Of a stretch of DNA of 64,000 bases, positions 22,204-32,414 are shown piece by piece. Location of the stretch: the NCBI RefSeq assembly GCF_004365165.1, contig NZ_SOCH01000002.1:1-64000 (forward strand), in the 5' to 3' direction. The notes beneath the pieces were generated by a model, which did not search any database, was not told where the DNA came from, and saw nothing but the letters and a program-made list of their open reading frames with translations. Within the stretch, counting starts at the first letter, position 1. Each line of letters begins with the position of its first letter. A program made the position numbers and the translations under genes. The DNA is from Metamycoplasma hyosynoviae. Lineage in GTDB: Bacteria > Bacillota_I > Bacilli_A > Mycoplasmatales > Metamycoplasmataceae.

Positions 22204-22674
22204 TTAAAGTTTTATATGGCAAATTGTTTCTGGGTGTTTATCAACATAATCTTGATGATAATCTTCTGCTAAATAGTAATTTTGAAGTTTTAATACTTCT
22301 GTTACTACTTTGCCTTTTATAGATTCAGCAAGTTCTTGGATTTTAGATTTTATTATTTTTTCATCAGAATCATCTACAAAATAAATTCCACTGCGGTATT
22401 GCTTTCCATAATCAGGTCCTTGGTAATTTAAAGCAGTAGGATCAATTGCTGAAAATAATTTTTCTACTAAAGTTTGAAGTGGAACTTTGGTTGGATCATA
22501 TTCAATTTCAACTGTTTCAGCTGCAGTAGTGGAATGTGATTTTACAAGTTCATAAGATGGATTTTTGATATCTGAATTAGCATATCCCACAGTAGTTTTA
22601 ATAACCCCTGCAATTTTTTTGAAATATGCTTGAACACCTCAGAAGCATCCACCTGCTATATATATTTTTTTCAT
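22204..22674 (-). CDS. msrA: peptide methionine-S-sulfoxide reductase MsrA
   Basis: A 156-residue enzyme reducing methionine-S-sulfoxide in oxidised proteins. The active site IAGGCFWGVQAYF (with UGA Trp) is near the N-terminus, and GYANSDIKNPSYELV and the tail DYHQDYVDKHPETICHI match the family. Start 22674 is fixed by MKKIYIAGG. Last gene of the long acpS operon, 11 bases after yihY. It is unfused to MsrB. Confidence 0.94.
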
Positions 22675-22685
22675 TATTTATTTTT

Positions 22686-23825
22686 TTATCCTTCTATAGT
22701 GATTGAACTATTTTTCTTTGAAAATATCGAACCTTTGTCAATAGTAATGATATTAACAAAAGTTTTATAAAAACTTGAATTAACAATTATTCCCGTATAA
22801 GTGAAATAAGATATGAAAGTCATTAGTAATATTAAATACATGAAAGCTGCCACAGGACCGAATTTGTTATATTTAATTAAAGGTGTAATAGAACCGAAAA
22901 TTAAAATAAAGAAAGAAGTTGGTATTGAAGTTATTAAAGCGCCCGGGTGAATTTGAGGAAATTTTAATTTAAAGTTGGGCGCATACAAGTAAAACACTCC
23001 AAAACCCAAATAAGTAGAAACTGGTAAAAATAAAATTATTGTGAAATAGTAAATTACTAAAAATCAAGTTTTTGGCGTTTTATCTCAACTTACTCATTCA
23101 GCTGGATCAGTTAAGTTTTTAGGCATTGAAGCAAATCCAGCTTTTTCAATTAAAAGTGTCATAAAAGCAGTAAATGCTAATAATAAAATCGTTAATATCA
23201 CAATCAATGTAATACATACAAAAATGCCTTTAACCATACTTTTTCAAGCACGAAACGCAGTTTTGTGTTCATAAAGTGCATCAATTGATAAGATGAATTT
23301 TGAATATCCTTTTGAAGCGATTCAAATAACTGAAATAATTAATAATGTGAAAGTAATAGCACCATCTACACTTGTTCAAATTGTAGATATATCTTGTGGA
23401 AGAATAGTTTCAATGTTAGGAATAATACGTCCTAATATAACATGACGGAAAATAAAGTTATATTCCGGGCGAATTGAAGTAATAATAGAAACTAAAATCA
23501 ATGAAATTGGAATGAATGATAAAAATAAATACATAGCATAACCAATTGGAATGAAAGTAAATTCATTCGATTTTAGTTTTTTGTAAGCGTTATTAACAAT
23601 TTCTTTACCTTTGGCACGACTGCTTTTTAGATATCTTGGAATAGCTAAAAATAAAATACCATAAATAATTCATTTAAATATTTTTTCAAAAATATTACGG
23701 TTAGGAGCAGTTTGAATTATTTGACCATTGTCATATTCTTTTTTATTAACCTCAACAAGGTCATCTTCTTTATGCTGTCAACCGCTTTTAATTTTTCATT
23801 TTCATTTATTTTTTCTTCGACACAT
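22686..23825 (-). CDS. YihY/UPF0761 family membrane protein
   Basis: A 379-residue protein with six hydrophobic segments and a basic N-terminal cytoplasmic tail rich in Lys/Trp (MCRRKNKWKWKIKSGW). The core IPIGYAMYLFLSFIPISLIL and the later TLLIISVIWIASKGYSKFI resemble the YihY (old 'BrkB') family, whose biochemical function is unresolved. Start 23825 is supported by GAGGA 5 bases upstream. It lies 14 bases after gatB and 11 before msrA, in the same transcription unit. Confidence 0.85.
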
Positions 23826-23839
23826 ATTTTCCTCAGAAA

Positions 23840-25258
23840 TTAGTTTAATAATAGTTTATCTAAAATTTCATCTAATTTACTTATATTGGCTTTACCCATT
23901 GTTTTTTTCATTATTTGACCAATCAAGTATTTTTTATTTCGATCAATATTTGAATTAAAATCATTTTTCAAATTAGGATTTTCATCCAATATTTGTCTAA
24001 TTACATCTTCAAGTGATATTTCTTGAACTTCAATGAATAAATTATTATCTTTAATTATTTTGTCTAGAGGTAGATCTTTATTATCTTGTTTCAATTGCAA
24101 AATATCTAAAACTTTTGCTTTATTTATTTTTTGCTCAATTAAATATTTGAACATTTTTTCAACTTCTAATAATGAAATATTTAAATCTGATATTTGCATT
24201 TTATTAGCATTTAAAAATGGAATAATTGTCGCAAAAAATAAATTAGCTTTTCTTTTAATGTCATCTAGATTTATTTTGTCAAAGTAAATTGAATATTCAA
24301 TATTGTTTAATAATTGATTAATCTGAACTAGATTAAGTCCATAAGATAAATACTTTTGCTCTTTTTCATATGGTAGTTCTTCAATTTTGGTGTTTTCAAT
24401 AACTGAAAGTGGAACTAAGATATCAGGAATATTAGGTTCTGGGAAATATTTATAATCAATACTATCATTTTTAGAACGCATTAAAATAGTTTGAAGTTTT
24501 GCCTCATCAAATCTTCGAGTTTCTTGTAAAACTTTTTTGCCTTCTTCAACTAGTTTTACTTGACGTTGGAATTCATAATCAATTGCTTTTTCAACATTTG
24601 CAATTGAGTTCAAATTTTTTATTTCAACACGTGTGTTGAAATCATTAGTGCCTTTTTTACGAATAGAAATGTTAGTATCAACTCTTAAACTACCTTCATT
24701 CATTTTAGCATCACTAATATTCAAACATAAAGCTGTTTGCCTAATAGCTTCTACATAAGCTTGTGCTTCTTTAGCTGAATGAATTGTAGGATGAGACACT
24801 ATTTCAATTAAAGGAACACCTGCGCGGTTATAATTTAATAAAGTAGAAGTTTCAGTGTGAATTGATTTAGCTGTATCTTCTTCAAGATGAATTCTTTCAA
24901 TCGAAATTTCTTTTCAAATGCCATCAACTTTAATTTTTATTTTTCCATTTTTACCAATTGGGAAAAATTGTTGGGTTATTTGATAGCCTTTCGGAAGATC
25001 GGGATAGAAGTAATTTTTTCTGTCAAATCTAACCAAATTGTCTATTTCCATATTTAAAGCTTTAGCAAGTTTTATTCCTTTTATAATAGTTTCGTTATTA
25101 ACAAGTGGTAAACTTCCAGAATAAGCTAGGTCTATATTTGAAACATTTTGATTTTCTGGTGAATTAAAATCATTTAAAATAGGTGAAAACATTTTGGTTT
25201 TGGTATTAAGTTCTAAATGGATTTCAATTCCAATTACCAATTCTCATTTACTATTCAT
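23840..25258 (-). CDS. gatB: aspartyl/glutamyl-tRNA amidotransferase subunit B
   Basis: A 472-residue GatB, which phosphorylates and transamidates misacylated Glu-tRNA(Gln) (or Asp-tRNA(Asn)) as part of GatCAB. Hallmarks: VIGIEIHLELNTKTKMFSP, NYFYPDLPKGYQITQ, RIHLEEDTAKS, NYNRAGVPLIEIV and RFDEAKLQTILMRSK, then the C-terminal helical and YqeY-like tail. Several UGA Trp. The start at 25258 has AGGAG upstream and overlaps the gatA stop by 8 bases. Confidence 0.96.
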
Positions 25259-26576
25259 ATAGTTCTCCTAATATCTTTTCAATAAAAAGAGCATATTCCA
25301 TTAACTTAGTGTCGCTATATAGTTTTGCATCAATTGAAATATTAAAAGGCATATGATTTTTAGGATTTTCACCTAATTTTAAAGTAAGCGAAGGATTGCC
25401 AACTAAATTTCCATAAGTTAGAATATAGTCCATATAAGAAGATTTATAAGCTTTACCATCTTCTGGAGCAGATGCATTAGATGCTGGAAAAACAAAGATG
25501 TCACATTGTTCATGAATTTTTGTGAAATAATTCGATAAATATCTCCGCATTTTTTTAGCTTGATTGAAATATTTGCTTTGATTTTCTTGTTCTAAGAAAT
25601 AAGAACCTAGTATCAAACGTGATTGTACCATTTTACCTAAATTCTTGCTCCGAGAATTTATCATAATTTCTTCTCAATTTTTACCTTCTTGTTGCATTCC
25701 AAAATTTATAGCAGCAAGGTTTGATAAATTTGAACTTGCTTCTGAAAATGCAATGATACGATAAACTGTATCAATTGATTTTAAAAGTTTTTCGTTAACT
25801 TTTATCTTTATAAGATTAATGCCTTTTGCTACAAGAGTGTCCAAAAATTTTTGATAAGATGAAGCAACATAATCTTCTAATTGGTCAAAACAATCTAAAT
25901 AGCAAACTGTTTTAGGTTTTTGTTCTTTGATACTAGATGCTTCAAAACTTAATTCTTTGCTAGTCAAATCAGATTTTAAATCTTGTTTATATAAAACAGA
26001 ACTCAAAGTTATTAAATCAGAAACATTATGAGCGAAGTATGCAACAGTATCCAAACTTGTAGCAAAAGCAAAAAGACCATAACGCGAAACTGCTCCGTAA
26101 CTTGGTTTAAATCCACATTTACCAATGTTTGATGCGGGCTTACGTACTGAATCTCCTGTATCGCTTGCTATAGCAAAAGATATATTTTCATTAAAAGTAG
26201 CGGCAGCACCTGATGAAGATCCGCCAACTAAATACTTTTTATTTTGCGGATGCAACACTTTTCCATAAGCAGAATACTCCCCGCTTCCACCTAAACCAAA
26301 TTCATCAAGATTAGTTCTAGCTATACAAGTTGCACCAGCTTGTTCTAATAAATTAATTACAGTTGCATTATATTGTGGTTTAAAGTTATTTAAAAATAAA
26401 CTTGATGCCTTGCATTCAACATTTTTTTGCGCATAGTTATCTTTAATAGTGAAAACACAATTTGATAATATACCTTTGTCTTGCAATTTAGCGTTTTCAA
26501 ATACATAAGCTACTGCATTATTTTTGTCAGACTTTAGCTCTTTGATAGCTTTTTTGATGTCACCTTTAATTATCAT
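25251..26576 (-). CDS. gatA: glutamyl-tRNA amidotransferase subunit A
   Basis: A 441-residue amidase-signature enzyme that releases ammonia from glutamine. The Ser-cisSer-Lys triad is recognisable: Lys in TIKDNYAQ, cis-Ser and nucleophile Ser in LVGGSSSGAAATF and ASDTGDSVRKPAS. Around the latter, SIGGS-type glycine is replaced by DSVRKPASNIG. It is slightly shorter than typical (about 480), with loss mainly in the C-terminal part. It overlaps gatC by 11 bases and gatB by 8. Confidence 0.95.
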
Positions 26577-26874
26577 TTAGCACCTTCTTTAAACTAACAA
26601 ATGAATCAGTTTTGCTAGTGGCATTAGCCAAAATTTCTTCACGTTTCAATAAAAAAGTAGAATTTTCCTCATCTTTACGTAGTAAGGAAAATTCAAGAGG
26701 TGTTTCTGAAATTTTATGCAATGGTTTTAAATTTACAATTTCATCTTTAAATTGTTCTAATTCTAAAAGTCCATTTTCTACTTTACTATACAAATCCAAA
26801 GTAAGCGAAATTACCTCTTTACTTGGTTTTAAATAAATATCTTTTGCTAATTTCTTGATTTTTTCTTCATTCAT
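26566..26874 (-). CDS. gatC: glutamyl-tRNA amidotransferase subunit C
   Basis: A 102-residue small subunit that braces GatA and GatB. The pattern N-terminal helix (KIKKLAKDIYLKPSKEVI), then LEQFKDEIVNL, then the PLHKISETPLEFSLLRKDE segment fits GatC, which normally contains xLxPxxH and a later LRxD. Identity of the short divergent protein rests partly on the gatC-gatA-gatB order and the 11-base overlap. Confidence 0.88.
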   Translation of the reverse strand: MNEEKIKKLAKDIYLKPSKEVISLTLDLYSKVENGLLELEQFKDEIVNLKPLHKISETPLEFSLLRKDEENSTFLLKREEILANATSKTDSFVSLKKVLNDN

Positions 26875-26883
26875 AAACGCCTC

Positions 26884-27720
26884 TTATCAATGTGGATGAC
26901 ATATAAAAGTTTGATTGTTGTATTCTTCAAAATCTTCACCAAGATTTTTGAAAGTTATTGAATAAGAATGTAAGAACATTCTTCTAGCACGTTTGCCCCC
27001 ATATTTTAAATCTCCTAATATTGGAGCTTTCAAATATTCAAGAGTGGCACGAATTTGATGTTTTTTACCAGTTAGAATTTGAGCATATTTGCGATTGCCT
27101 TCAATTTTAAAAATGGTTTTTGCTTTAACACCAAAATTTTCATCAACAACCATTTTTTCATTTTTGATATCTTTTTTAAGTCTAACTGTAACTTCTTTGT
27201 AAGATTCTTGGAAATCTGAAACAAATTGATAAATCTTTTCAAAATGGTTTTGCTTCTCTTCAAATTCAACAAGTGTTTTGTAGTTTTTAGCATAAACTAC
27301 AAGTCCAGAAGTTTTTTTATCAATTCGCCCAATAGATGAAGGAATAAAAGACGAAGTTTTTTTGTAGTTTAAATATTTAAGCACTTGATCATTTAAACAA
27401 TTTTCTTCTGAATGCATTGCAATGTCATAGTGTTTATCAACAATAAGTAAATTCTTGTCTTCATAAATTACAGAAAAATTTATTTGGCTACTATTATGTT
27501 GCAATTCTTTTTGAATATCAGAAAGACCATAAACTATTATTTCATCATCAAGTTGGAGTTTGTACTGTTTATCATTGGTACGTTTACCATTGATTTTTAT
27601 ATCTTTTTCACGGAATAATTTTTCAATACGAGATATAGGAACATTATCTAGCATTCTCACTAGATATTTAAATAATGACCTATTAATGTCATTATTTTTA
27701 GCTTTAAAGGTTTTATTCAT
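26884..27720 (-). CDS. RluC/RluD-family rRNA pseudouridine synthase
   Basis: A 278-residue protein with an N-terminal S4-like RNA-binding domain (ISRIEKLFREKDIKINGKRT, about residues 28-48) and the catalytic motif IGRIDKKTSGLVVYAKN, whose Asp is the nucleophile. GKKHQIRATLEYLKAPILGD is the conserved downstream motif. It modifies 23S rRNA uridines; which position cannot be told. It overlaps scpB by 8 bases and is followed 9 bases later by gatC. Confidence 0.92.
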
Positions 27721-28357
27721 CTTCTTCAGTACTGTCTGATTCTATAATCACAGGTTCAGCTGGACGTTCAACTTCAATATGACGTTGTGAGTCAAATAAG
27801 TTGAAATCTTTGTCTTCATCGGTAGATTCTTCAGTATATCTTGCAAATTCAGGAAATGGTGGAAGTTCAGCTAATGTTTTAATTTTGAAATAATCATAGA
27901 ATTTATTGGTAATTCCATAAAGAATAGGATTTCCAGGAGTAGGAGCAACTCCAACTTCTTCAATAATTCCTTTAGTTAATAAAATTGAAACTACGTGGTC
28001 ACTAACAACACCTCTAATGTTTGAAATCATACTACGAGTAACAGGTTGCTTGTAGGCTACAATTCCAGCAACTTCAATACCAGCATTTGATAAATGTTGT
28101 TTTCTAGTAATAGTTACTAAATCTTCAATGTAAGTTTTAACACTAGGTACAGTTAAGAATTTAAATACATCATTAAATTCAGCCACCATAATTCCACGTT
28201 TTTCAGCATTGAAATCTTCTTTGAATTTTCTTAGTAATGCTCTAGCTTCATGTACAGTAGCAAATTTAAAGACATCTTTAATTTGAGTGCTACTTACTCC
28301 TTCTGATCCTTGGATAAATAATAATGCTTCTAATGCTTTGTAATTATTGTTCAACAT
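27713..28357 (-). CDS. scpB: segregation and condensation protein B
   Basis: A 214-residue ScpB: two winged-helix domains seen as KALEALLFIQGSEGVSSTQI and LEVAGIVAYKQPVTRSMISN-like text (here IEVAGIVAYKQPVTRSMI), followed by IRGVVSDHVVSILLTKGIIE and GNPILYGIT. It binds ScpA and SMC to form the condensin complex that organises the chromosome. An acidic C-terminal tail (STEEDE) is present. It overlaps scpA by 14 bases. Confidence 0.94.
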   Translation of the reverse strand: MLNNNYKALEALLFIQGSEGVSSTQIKDVFKFATVHEARALLRKFKEDFNAEKRGIMVAEFNDVFKFLTVPSVKTYIEDLVTITRKQHLSNAGIEVAGIVAYKQPVTRSMISNIRGVVSDHVVSILLTKGIIEEVGVAPTPGNPILYGITNKFYDYFKIKTLAELPPFPEFARYTEESTDEDKDFNLFDSQRHIEVERPAEPVIIESDSTEEDE

Positions 28358-29222
28358 ATTCCACTCCTTTTGTAAATTGAATAATTCCGTCTTGTTCTAT
28401 TTGTTTCATAACCACAATTTGTTGTCTTGATAAATCTAATACTGCTAGCAATGTAATTACGAAATGTCCCATTGTAGGCACGTTGAAGATTTCATTAAAT
28501 GGTACTTCATCACGATTTTTGAATAATGCTTTAATTCTTTTCTTTTGTTCTTCTGGGCTTACTGCCACTGTTGTTATAACAACATTTCTAATTAATTCGG
28601 CATAAGTTCTTTCAAACATTTTCCGTAATGTTACAACTAATCTCGAACTGTTAGCATGACCATCAAGTACTGATTCATCCATTTCACGAATAAATTCTGT
28701 TATATCTTCCGGGGCTTTTGAATAGTAGTTATTTCTATCTTCTTCATGTTCTTTTAGAGTCTTAGAAATTTCTTTGAATTTTTCATATTCAGCAATTTGT
28801 TCTAATAATCTCTTCTTTTCTTTCTTAACTTCTTCTTCAACTTCAGGATCTTGTAGTAGCATTCTTGCTTTTAGTTGAAGCAATGTTGCTGCCATAACTA
28901 AGTACTCTGAGGCAATATCAAAATCATTGGCTTGTAAGTTTTTGATAATATCTAGGTATTGAGAACTAAGTTCAGCAAGGTCAACTTCAAAGATATCTAA
29001 GTTTTTTTCTTTAACTAAAGTTACAAGAAGGTCAAGTGGTCCATCAAAGTTAGAAAGACGAATGTTGTATTTAGAATCTTCTACTTTTTTTTCGTTTGGA
29101 GTTTTATTATCTTCATTTGCTTTTGGTTTTTCTTTAACTTCAAGTTTTTGTTTGTCTTTTTGCTTTTTTTGCTCTTCAAGTGAAATTTCTTTTACATCTT
29201 TTTTTGTATTATCAATTATCAT
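28344..29222 (-). CDS. scpA: segregation and condensation protein A
   Basis: A 292-residue kleisin of the SMC-ScpAB complex. A 45-residue Lys/Glu-rich N-terminal extension precedes the kleisin core NIRLSNFDGPLDLLVTLVKEKNLDIFEV, with ASEYLVMAATLLQLKARMLL next. The C-terminal winged helix (PTMGHFVITLLAVLDLSRQQ) binds the SMC head. Start 29222; the longer N-terminus is unusual compared with about 245 residues in many Firmicutes. Confidence 0.94.
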   Translation of the reverse strand: MIIDNTKKDVKEISLEEQKKQKDKQKLEVKEKPKANEDNKTPNEKKVEDSKYNIRLSNFDGPLDLLVTLVKEKNLDIFEVDLAELSSQYLDIIKNLQANDFDIASEYLVMAATLLQLKARMLLQDPEVEEEVKKEKKRLLEQIAEYEKFKEISKTLKEHEEDRNNYYSKAPEDITEFIREMDESVLDGHANSSRLVVTLRKMFERTYAELIRNVVITTVAVSPEEQKKRIKALFKNRDEVPFNEIFNVPTMGHFVITLLAVLDLSRQQIVVMKQIEQDGIIQFTKGVEYVEQ

Positions 29223-29225
29223 TTG

Positions 29226-30023
29226 TTATTCCTTCTTTGCTCTTTTACTGTACTTATTATGCTTTGTCTCATCAGAAGTGATATTTTGTTCAACATAATT
29301 TGAAAGTATTTTATCTCTTACTAAGTTTCCTAAATCAGCTGGAAGCAAGGTTTGGAAATTAATTGGTTTCATTGGAGAGTGAAATGTTACAGTGACTTCA
29401 AGAATTCCTTTACGACTTTTATCATAAGCATTACATGCATTATTAATGGTGGTAGGAACTATTGGAACATAAGCCATTTGCGCAATTCGGAAAGCACCAC
29501 TTTGAAATTCTCCAATTTTTCCATCTTTTGTACGCGTACCTTCTGGAAAAACAATTCCTGCTAGTTTGTTGTTTTTGATATATTCAGCAAAGTTTTTTAA
29601 TACTTCAGGAATTTCACGTGGTTTAGAAAAATCAATTAAATAAGTGTTAATGAATTCTGCGATTTTTTTAATTGATTTTCTTTTTGCAATTTCTTGACGA
29701 GCAATGAAACCAAATTTTCTGCTGTCTTGTGTGTTTGAAAATTCTTTTGATAGTGCCGCAGAAATTATTAATGGATCAAAATAAGTTGAATGGTTTGGTG
29801 CTATAACGCAAGAGCCAACCGGCACATTTTCAAGACCTTCAACTTTTAATTTGATACCAAAACATTTCAAAAGTTTGATTGATCTTGTTTGAAATTGTTT
29901 GATTTTTTCACCAGTCGAATAGTATTCTGGCATTTTTTTAGCACGTTTGGCTTTTGAAATTAAGGTTAAATAGTGATGTAATATTGGTCCTAAATTTCAA
30001 AAAATTCTTGTTTTTAGTTTCAC
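29226..30023 (-). CDS. plsC: 1-acyl-sn-glycerol-3-phosphate acyltransferase PlsC
   Basis: A 265-residue membrane acyltransferase making phosphatidic acid. Motif I APNHSTYFDPL (H-x4-D) and motif III FPEGTRTKDGKIGEF are present. A GTG start at 30023 is chosen because a strong AGGAAGGA lies just upstream and it adds the expected 29-residue N-terminal segment including UGA Trp. Immediately follows acpS with one base between, a logical pairing of lipid-precursor genes. Confidence 0.9.
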
Positions 30024-30024
30024 T

Positions 30025-30342
30025 TTATTTTCCTTCCTGCATAACTATGGCAATAATATAATCATCTTCACTACTAGTTGAGATCACAAATTTTTTGAGT
30101 GAGTTATCTAAAAACTCATATCTTCCGCAAGTTTGTTTGATTATACATATCTTACTAAATTCAAAAAACTCGTTATTGCATTTATATAGTGCTTCTTTTA
30201 TGGCTCAACGTGTTGCGATGAAATGGTCTTTATCTTGTTCGCTTGCTAAAAGTTCAAATTCTTTTTTATGTAAAATTTTTTCAAGAGTATGTTTTTCAAT
30301 ATTTTTAAATCTTGTTTTTTTACATAAATCAATGCCGACCAT
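30025..30342 (-). CDS. acpS: holo-acyl-carrier-protein synthase
   Basis: A 105-residue phosphopantetheinyl transferase that activates acyl carrier protein. MVGIDLCKKTRF contains the metal-binding GxD, and SEQDKDHFIATRWAIKEALYK contains the second motif (family WAxKEAxxK) with UGA-coded Trp. Slightly short (usual 110-125). First structural gene of the ten-gene operon; a TATAAT (minus strand, 30365-30370) lies about 23 bases upstream of the ATG and could be an internal promoter. Confidence 0.88.
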
Positions 30343-30397
30343 TTATACTCCAAAATATTTTAATATTATAATTTAAAAACCCACATTTTTTTATACT

Positions 30398-30418
30398 TTC
30401 ATATATTTCATATATGAA
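30398..30418. promoter_or_regulatory. 21-base palindrome upstream of acpS
   Basis: TTCATATAT-TTC-ATATATGAA, perfect 9-bp arms, located between the 12-codon ORF and acpS. There is no T-run after it on the minus strand, so an operator or mRNA hairpin is more likely than a terminator. Confidence 0.5.
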
Positions 30419-30458
30419 CCCTTGAAAAGTCTAGAAAAAATAACAAAAATTACTTATT

Positions 30459-30497
30459 TTAAGTCATATTTTCAGCCTTATTATTTTGTATCTTCAT
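30459..30497 (-). CDS. 12-residue leader-type peptide upstream of acpS
   Basis: ATG 30497 to TAA 30459 encodes MKIQNNKAENMT. It is preceded at 30505-30512 by GGAGGTGA, an 8-9 base perfect match to the 16S anti-Shine-Dalgarno at ideal spacing, by far the strongest SD in the window and much stronger than that of acpS. Likely -10 TATATT/TATTAT lies at 30524-30530. A tiny, efficiently translated ORF ahead of a long operon, followed by a palindrome, is the arrangement of a leader peptide; a stand-alone microprotein is the alternative. Confidence 0.5.
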   Translation of the reverse strand: MKIQNNKAENMT

Positions 30498-30523
30498 TTC
30501 AAAATCACCTCCATAAATAAGCA

Positions 30524-30530
30524 TAATATA
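30524..30530 (-). promoter_or_regulatory. probable -10 of the acpS operon leader transcript
   Basis: On the minus strand TATATTATG, 12 bases before the strong SD of the leader ORF. It stands about 22 bases downstream of the phased repeats. Confidence 0.5.
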
Positions 30531-30551
30531 GACTTGCTTTAAAAGTAAAAA

Positions 30552-30582
30552 TTTGAGAAAGATTTGAGAAACTTTTGAGAAA
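30552..30582. repeat. three phased 9-bp direct repeats (regulatory candidate)
   Basis: TTTGAGAAA occurs at 30552-30560, 30563-30571 and 30574-30582, exactly 11 bp apart, so the copies lie on one face of the helix. A degraded fourth copy (TTGTTGAAA) follows in register near 30584. The array sits just upstream of the putative promoter of the leader ORF and acpS operon. Confidence 0.65.
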
Positions 30583-30611
30583 GTTGTTGAAAAATTGCTG
30601 CTTTTTTCAAC

Positions 30612-30644
30612 AAAAAAATGAGCTTTTTGTCCGCTCATTTTTTT
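30612..30644 (-). terminator. terminator of the 30650 lipoprotein gene
   Basis: AAAAAAATGAGC (30612-30623) and GCTCATTTTTTT (30633-30644), perfect 12-bp arms with 9-base loop, directly after the stop. A second hairpin based on GTTGAAAA/TTTTCAAC follows at about 30583-30611. Confidence 0.85.
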
Positions 30645-30649
30645 GGGTT

Positions 30650-32194
30650 TTAGAAATCAAATCCGCGAATGTAACAATCTTTTGTTTCTTCAGAGTTGTC
30701 TTTTTTATTCTTAATTTTTAGTGGAAGTTTTAATGTTTTATAGGCTTTTTGAATAGGAATAGTTTCTTGGGTAATTTCAATTTTTGCTAGGTCTGCTATT
30801 GAAACTTCATATTGATCTTTATCTTTTTCAATTATGTTTACTAAGTTTATATCTTTTAAAGTAGGAAATTCTTCACGTTTCAATGAGTCATTAATTTTCT
30901 TCACTAATTTTTCAATTTGTTTATCTGTTGATAATTTCTTGAATTCTTCAGAGTCAAAATAAGTTTTTAATTCATCTTCACTAATATTGTAAAGTATGTC
31001 TCCTTCATCAGTTTCGGCAAAATATTCATCTACTTGAAGGTACCCAAATTGTGAAGTTGAACCTAATCTAGAAATTTCTATTACTTCTTCTATTTTTTTA
31101 GAACTATCAAATTTATCTTCTCTATCATAAATAAGTTTAAAAGTATTTTTGTTAGGAATAATTTCTTTTAAGAATTTATCTTTATCTTCTTGAGTCCCAG
31201 TTTTCAAAACATCATATTTAGCACTTAATTTGTAGTTATAAAACTTAGCGTTATCAGCTTTTTTAACATAAAAAATTGTTGATAATTTTAATAATAGATC
31301 TTTTCCATCTTCTTTTAAAAGAAGATCTTTAATTTCTTCAGGAGTGATAGTTTTTGATTTTGGTGTTGATTCTAAGTCAATAATTTTATGTTGTTTTTGT
31401 GAATCAAAACCATAAACAAAGAACACTTCTTGATTTCACTTAGTTTCTGATTTTTTCTTTCATTGAATGTTGATGTGAATATTTGTAGGCCCATGGTGGT
31501 GTAATCATTTTAGTTCATTTTCAAAACTTAAATCATATTGTTTATCATCAAATTCACCATTTACTAAACAATATTCTTTATATAACTCTAATTGTTTTTT
31601 TACATTACCTTTATATTCAGGTGTTTCAAGTTTTTGTTTAAATAAGTCAATGAATTCAGGAGATGAAATAACATCACCTTTATCAGTAGTTGATCACAAA
31701 AACTTTAATCCTGCAAATTCATTATAATCAACATTAACATCTTTTTTAAAACCAGGAACTGTAATTTCTACTGTATGAATCTTGGTTGGATCTTTTTTTT
31801 CTATAACTTCAAAAAATAGATTTAAATCTGATTTTGTAGCTTGTGTATTTTTTAAATTTAATTTATAGTCATAATACTCTAAATCAGTATTAGAAAAATC
31901 TATATATGCATAAGGTTCTAAAACTTTTTTAATATTAGCAAGACTTGCATCTTTTTGAAGTTCAGCTAATATTGCTTTAGCAGTTATATTTTTGGCAGCT
32001 TCATTTAGTTTTTCTGAAAAGAAAATACCATAATTATTATTAGTGTAAGAAACTAAATCACTAGGAATAACCATTTTTTGCTGAATTGATTGTTTTTTGG
32101 TAGGTTCTTTACATTTCACTGACATCATTGCCACAATAGGGGTGGCTGAAATTAAAAGTGATGATAGTAGAACCTTGTTAATTATTTTTTTCAT
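30650..32194 (-). CDS. surface lipoprotein with repeated Lipoprotein_17-like modules
   Basis: A 514-residue lipoprotein. ATG 32194 (MKKIINKVLLSS) is preferred over the upstream ATG at 32224 because it begins a normal signal peptide; the lipobox MSVKC places the lipid on Cys28. The mature part has at least three modules, each a run of helix followed by strands and closing in VPGFK, VYGFD or IRGFD, similar to the closing GFK of Lipoprotein_17-type modules. Trp are UGA-coded. Function unknown; surface exposure is inferred from the lipobox. Monocistronic with terminators on both sides. Confidence 0.8.
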
Positions 32195-32366
32195 TATTAT
32201 CATATCCTTGTATGATTGGTGCATTTTTACAAAAAATATTATATTATAATTATATTTTAATTGTTAAAAATTAATGAGAAATAAACTATTTTTATATAAA
32301 TGTAATTATAAAAAAAATGCATTTATATATTACTAACTAGACTTTTACGTAGTAAAAGTAGTAAAT

Positions 32367-32400
32367 AAAAGTAGCATTTGAAAAATTATTTGCTACTTTT
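32367..32400. terminator. bidirectional hairpin between two minus-strand genes
   Basis: AAAAGTAGCA (32367-32376) and TGCTACTTTT (32391-32400). It lies 15 bases downstream of the 32415 stop on the minus strand, and insulates the upstream pepC unit from the lipoprotein gene. Confidence 0.8.
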
Positions 32401-32414
32401 AATTAACGTTCCAC

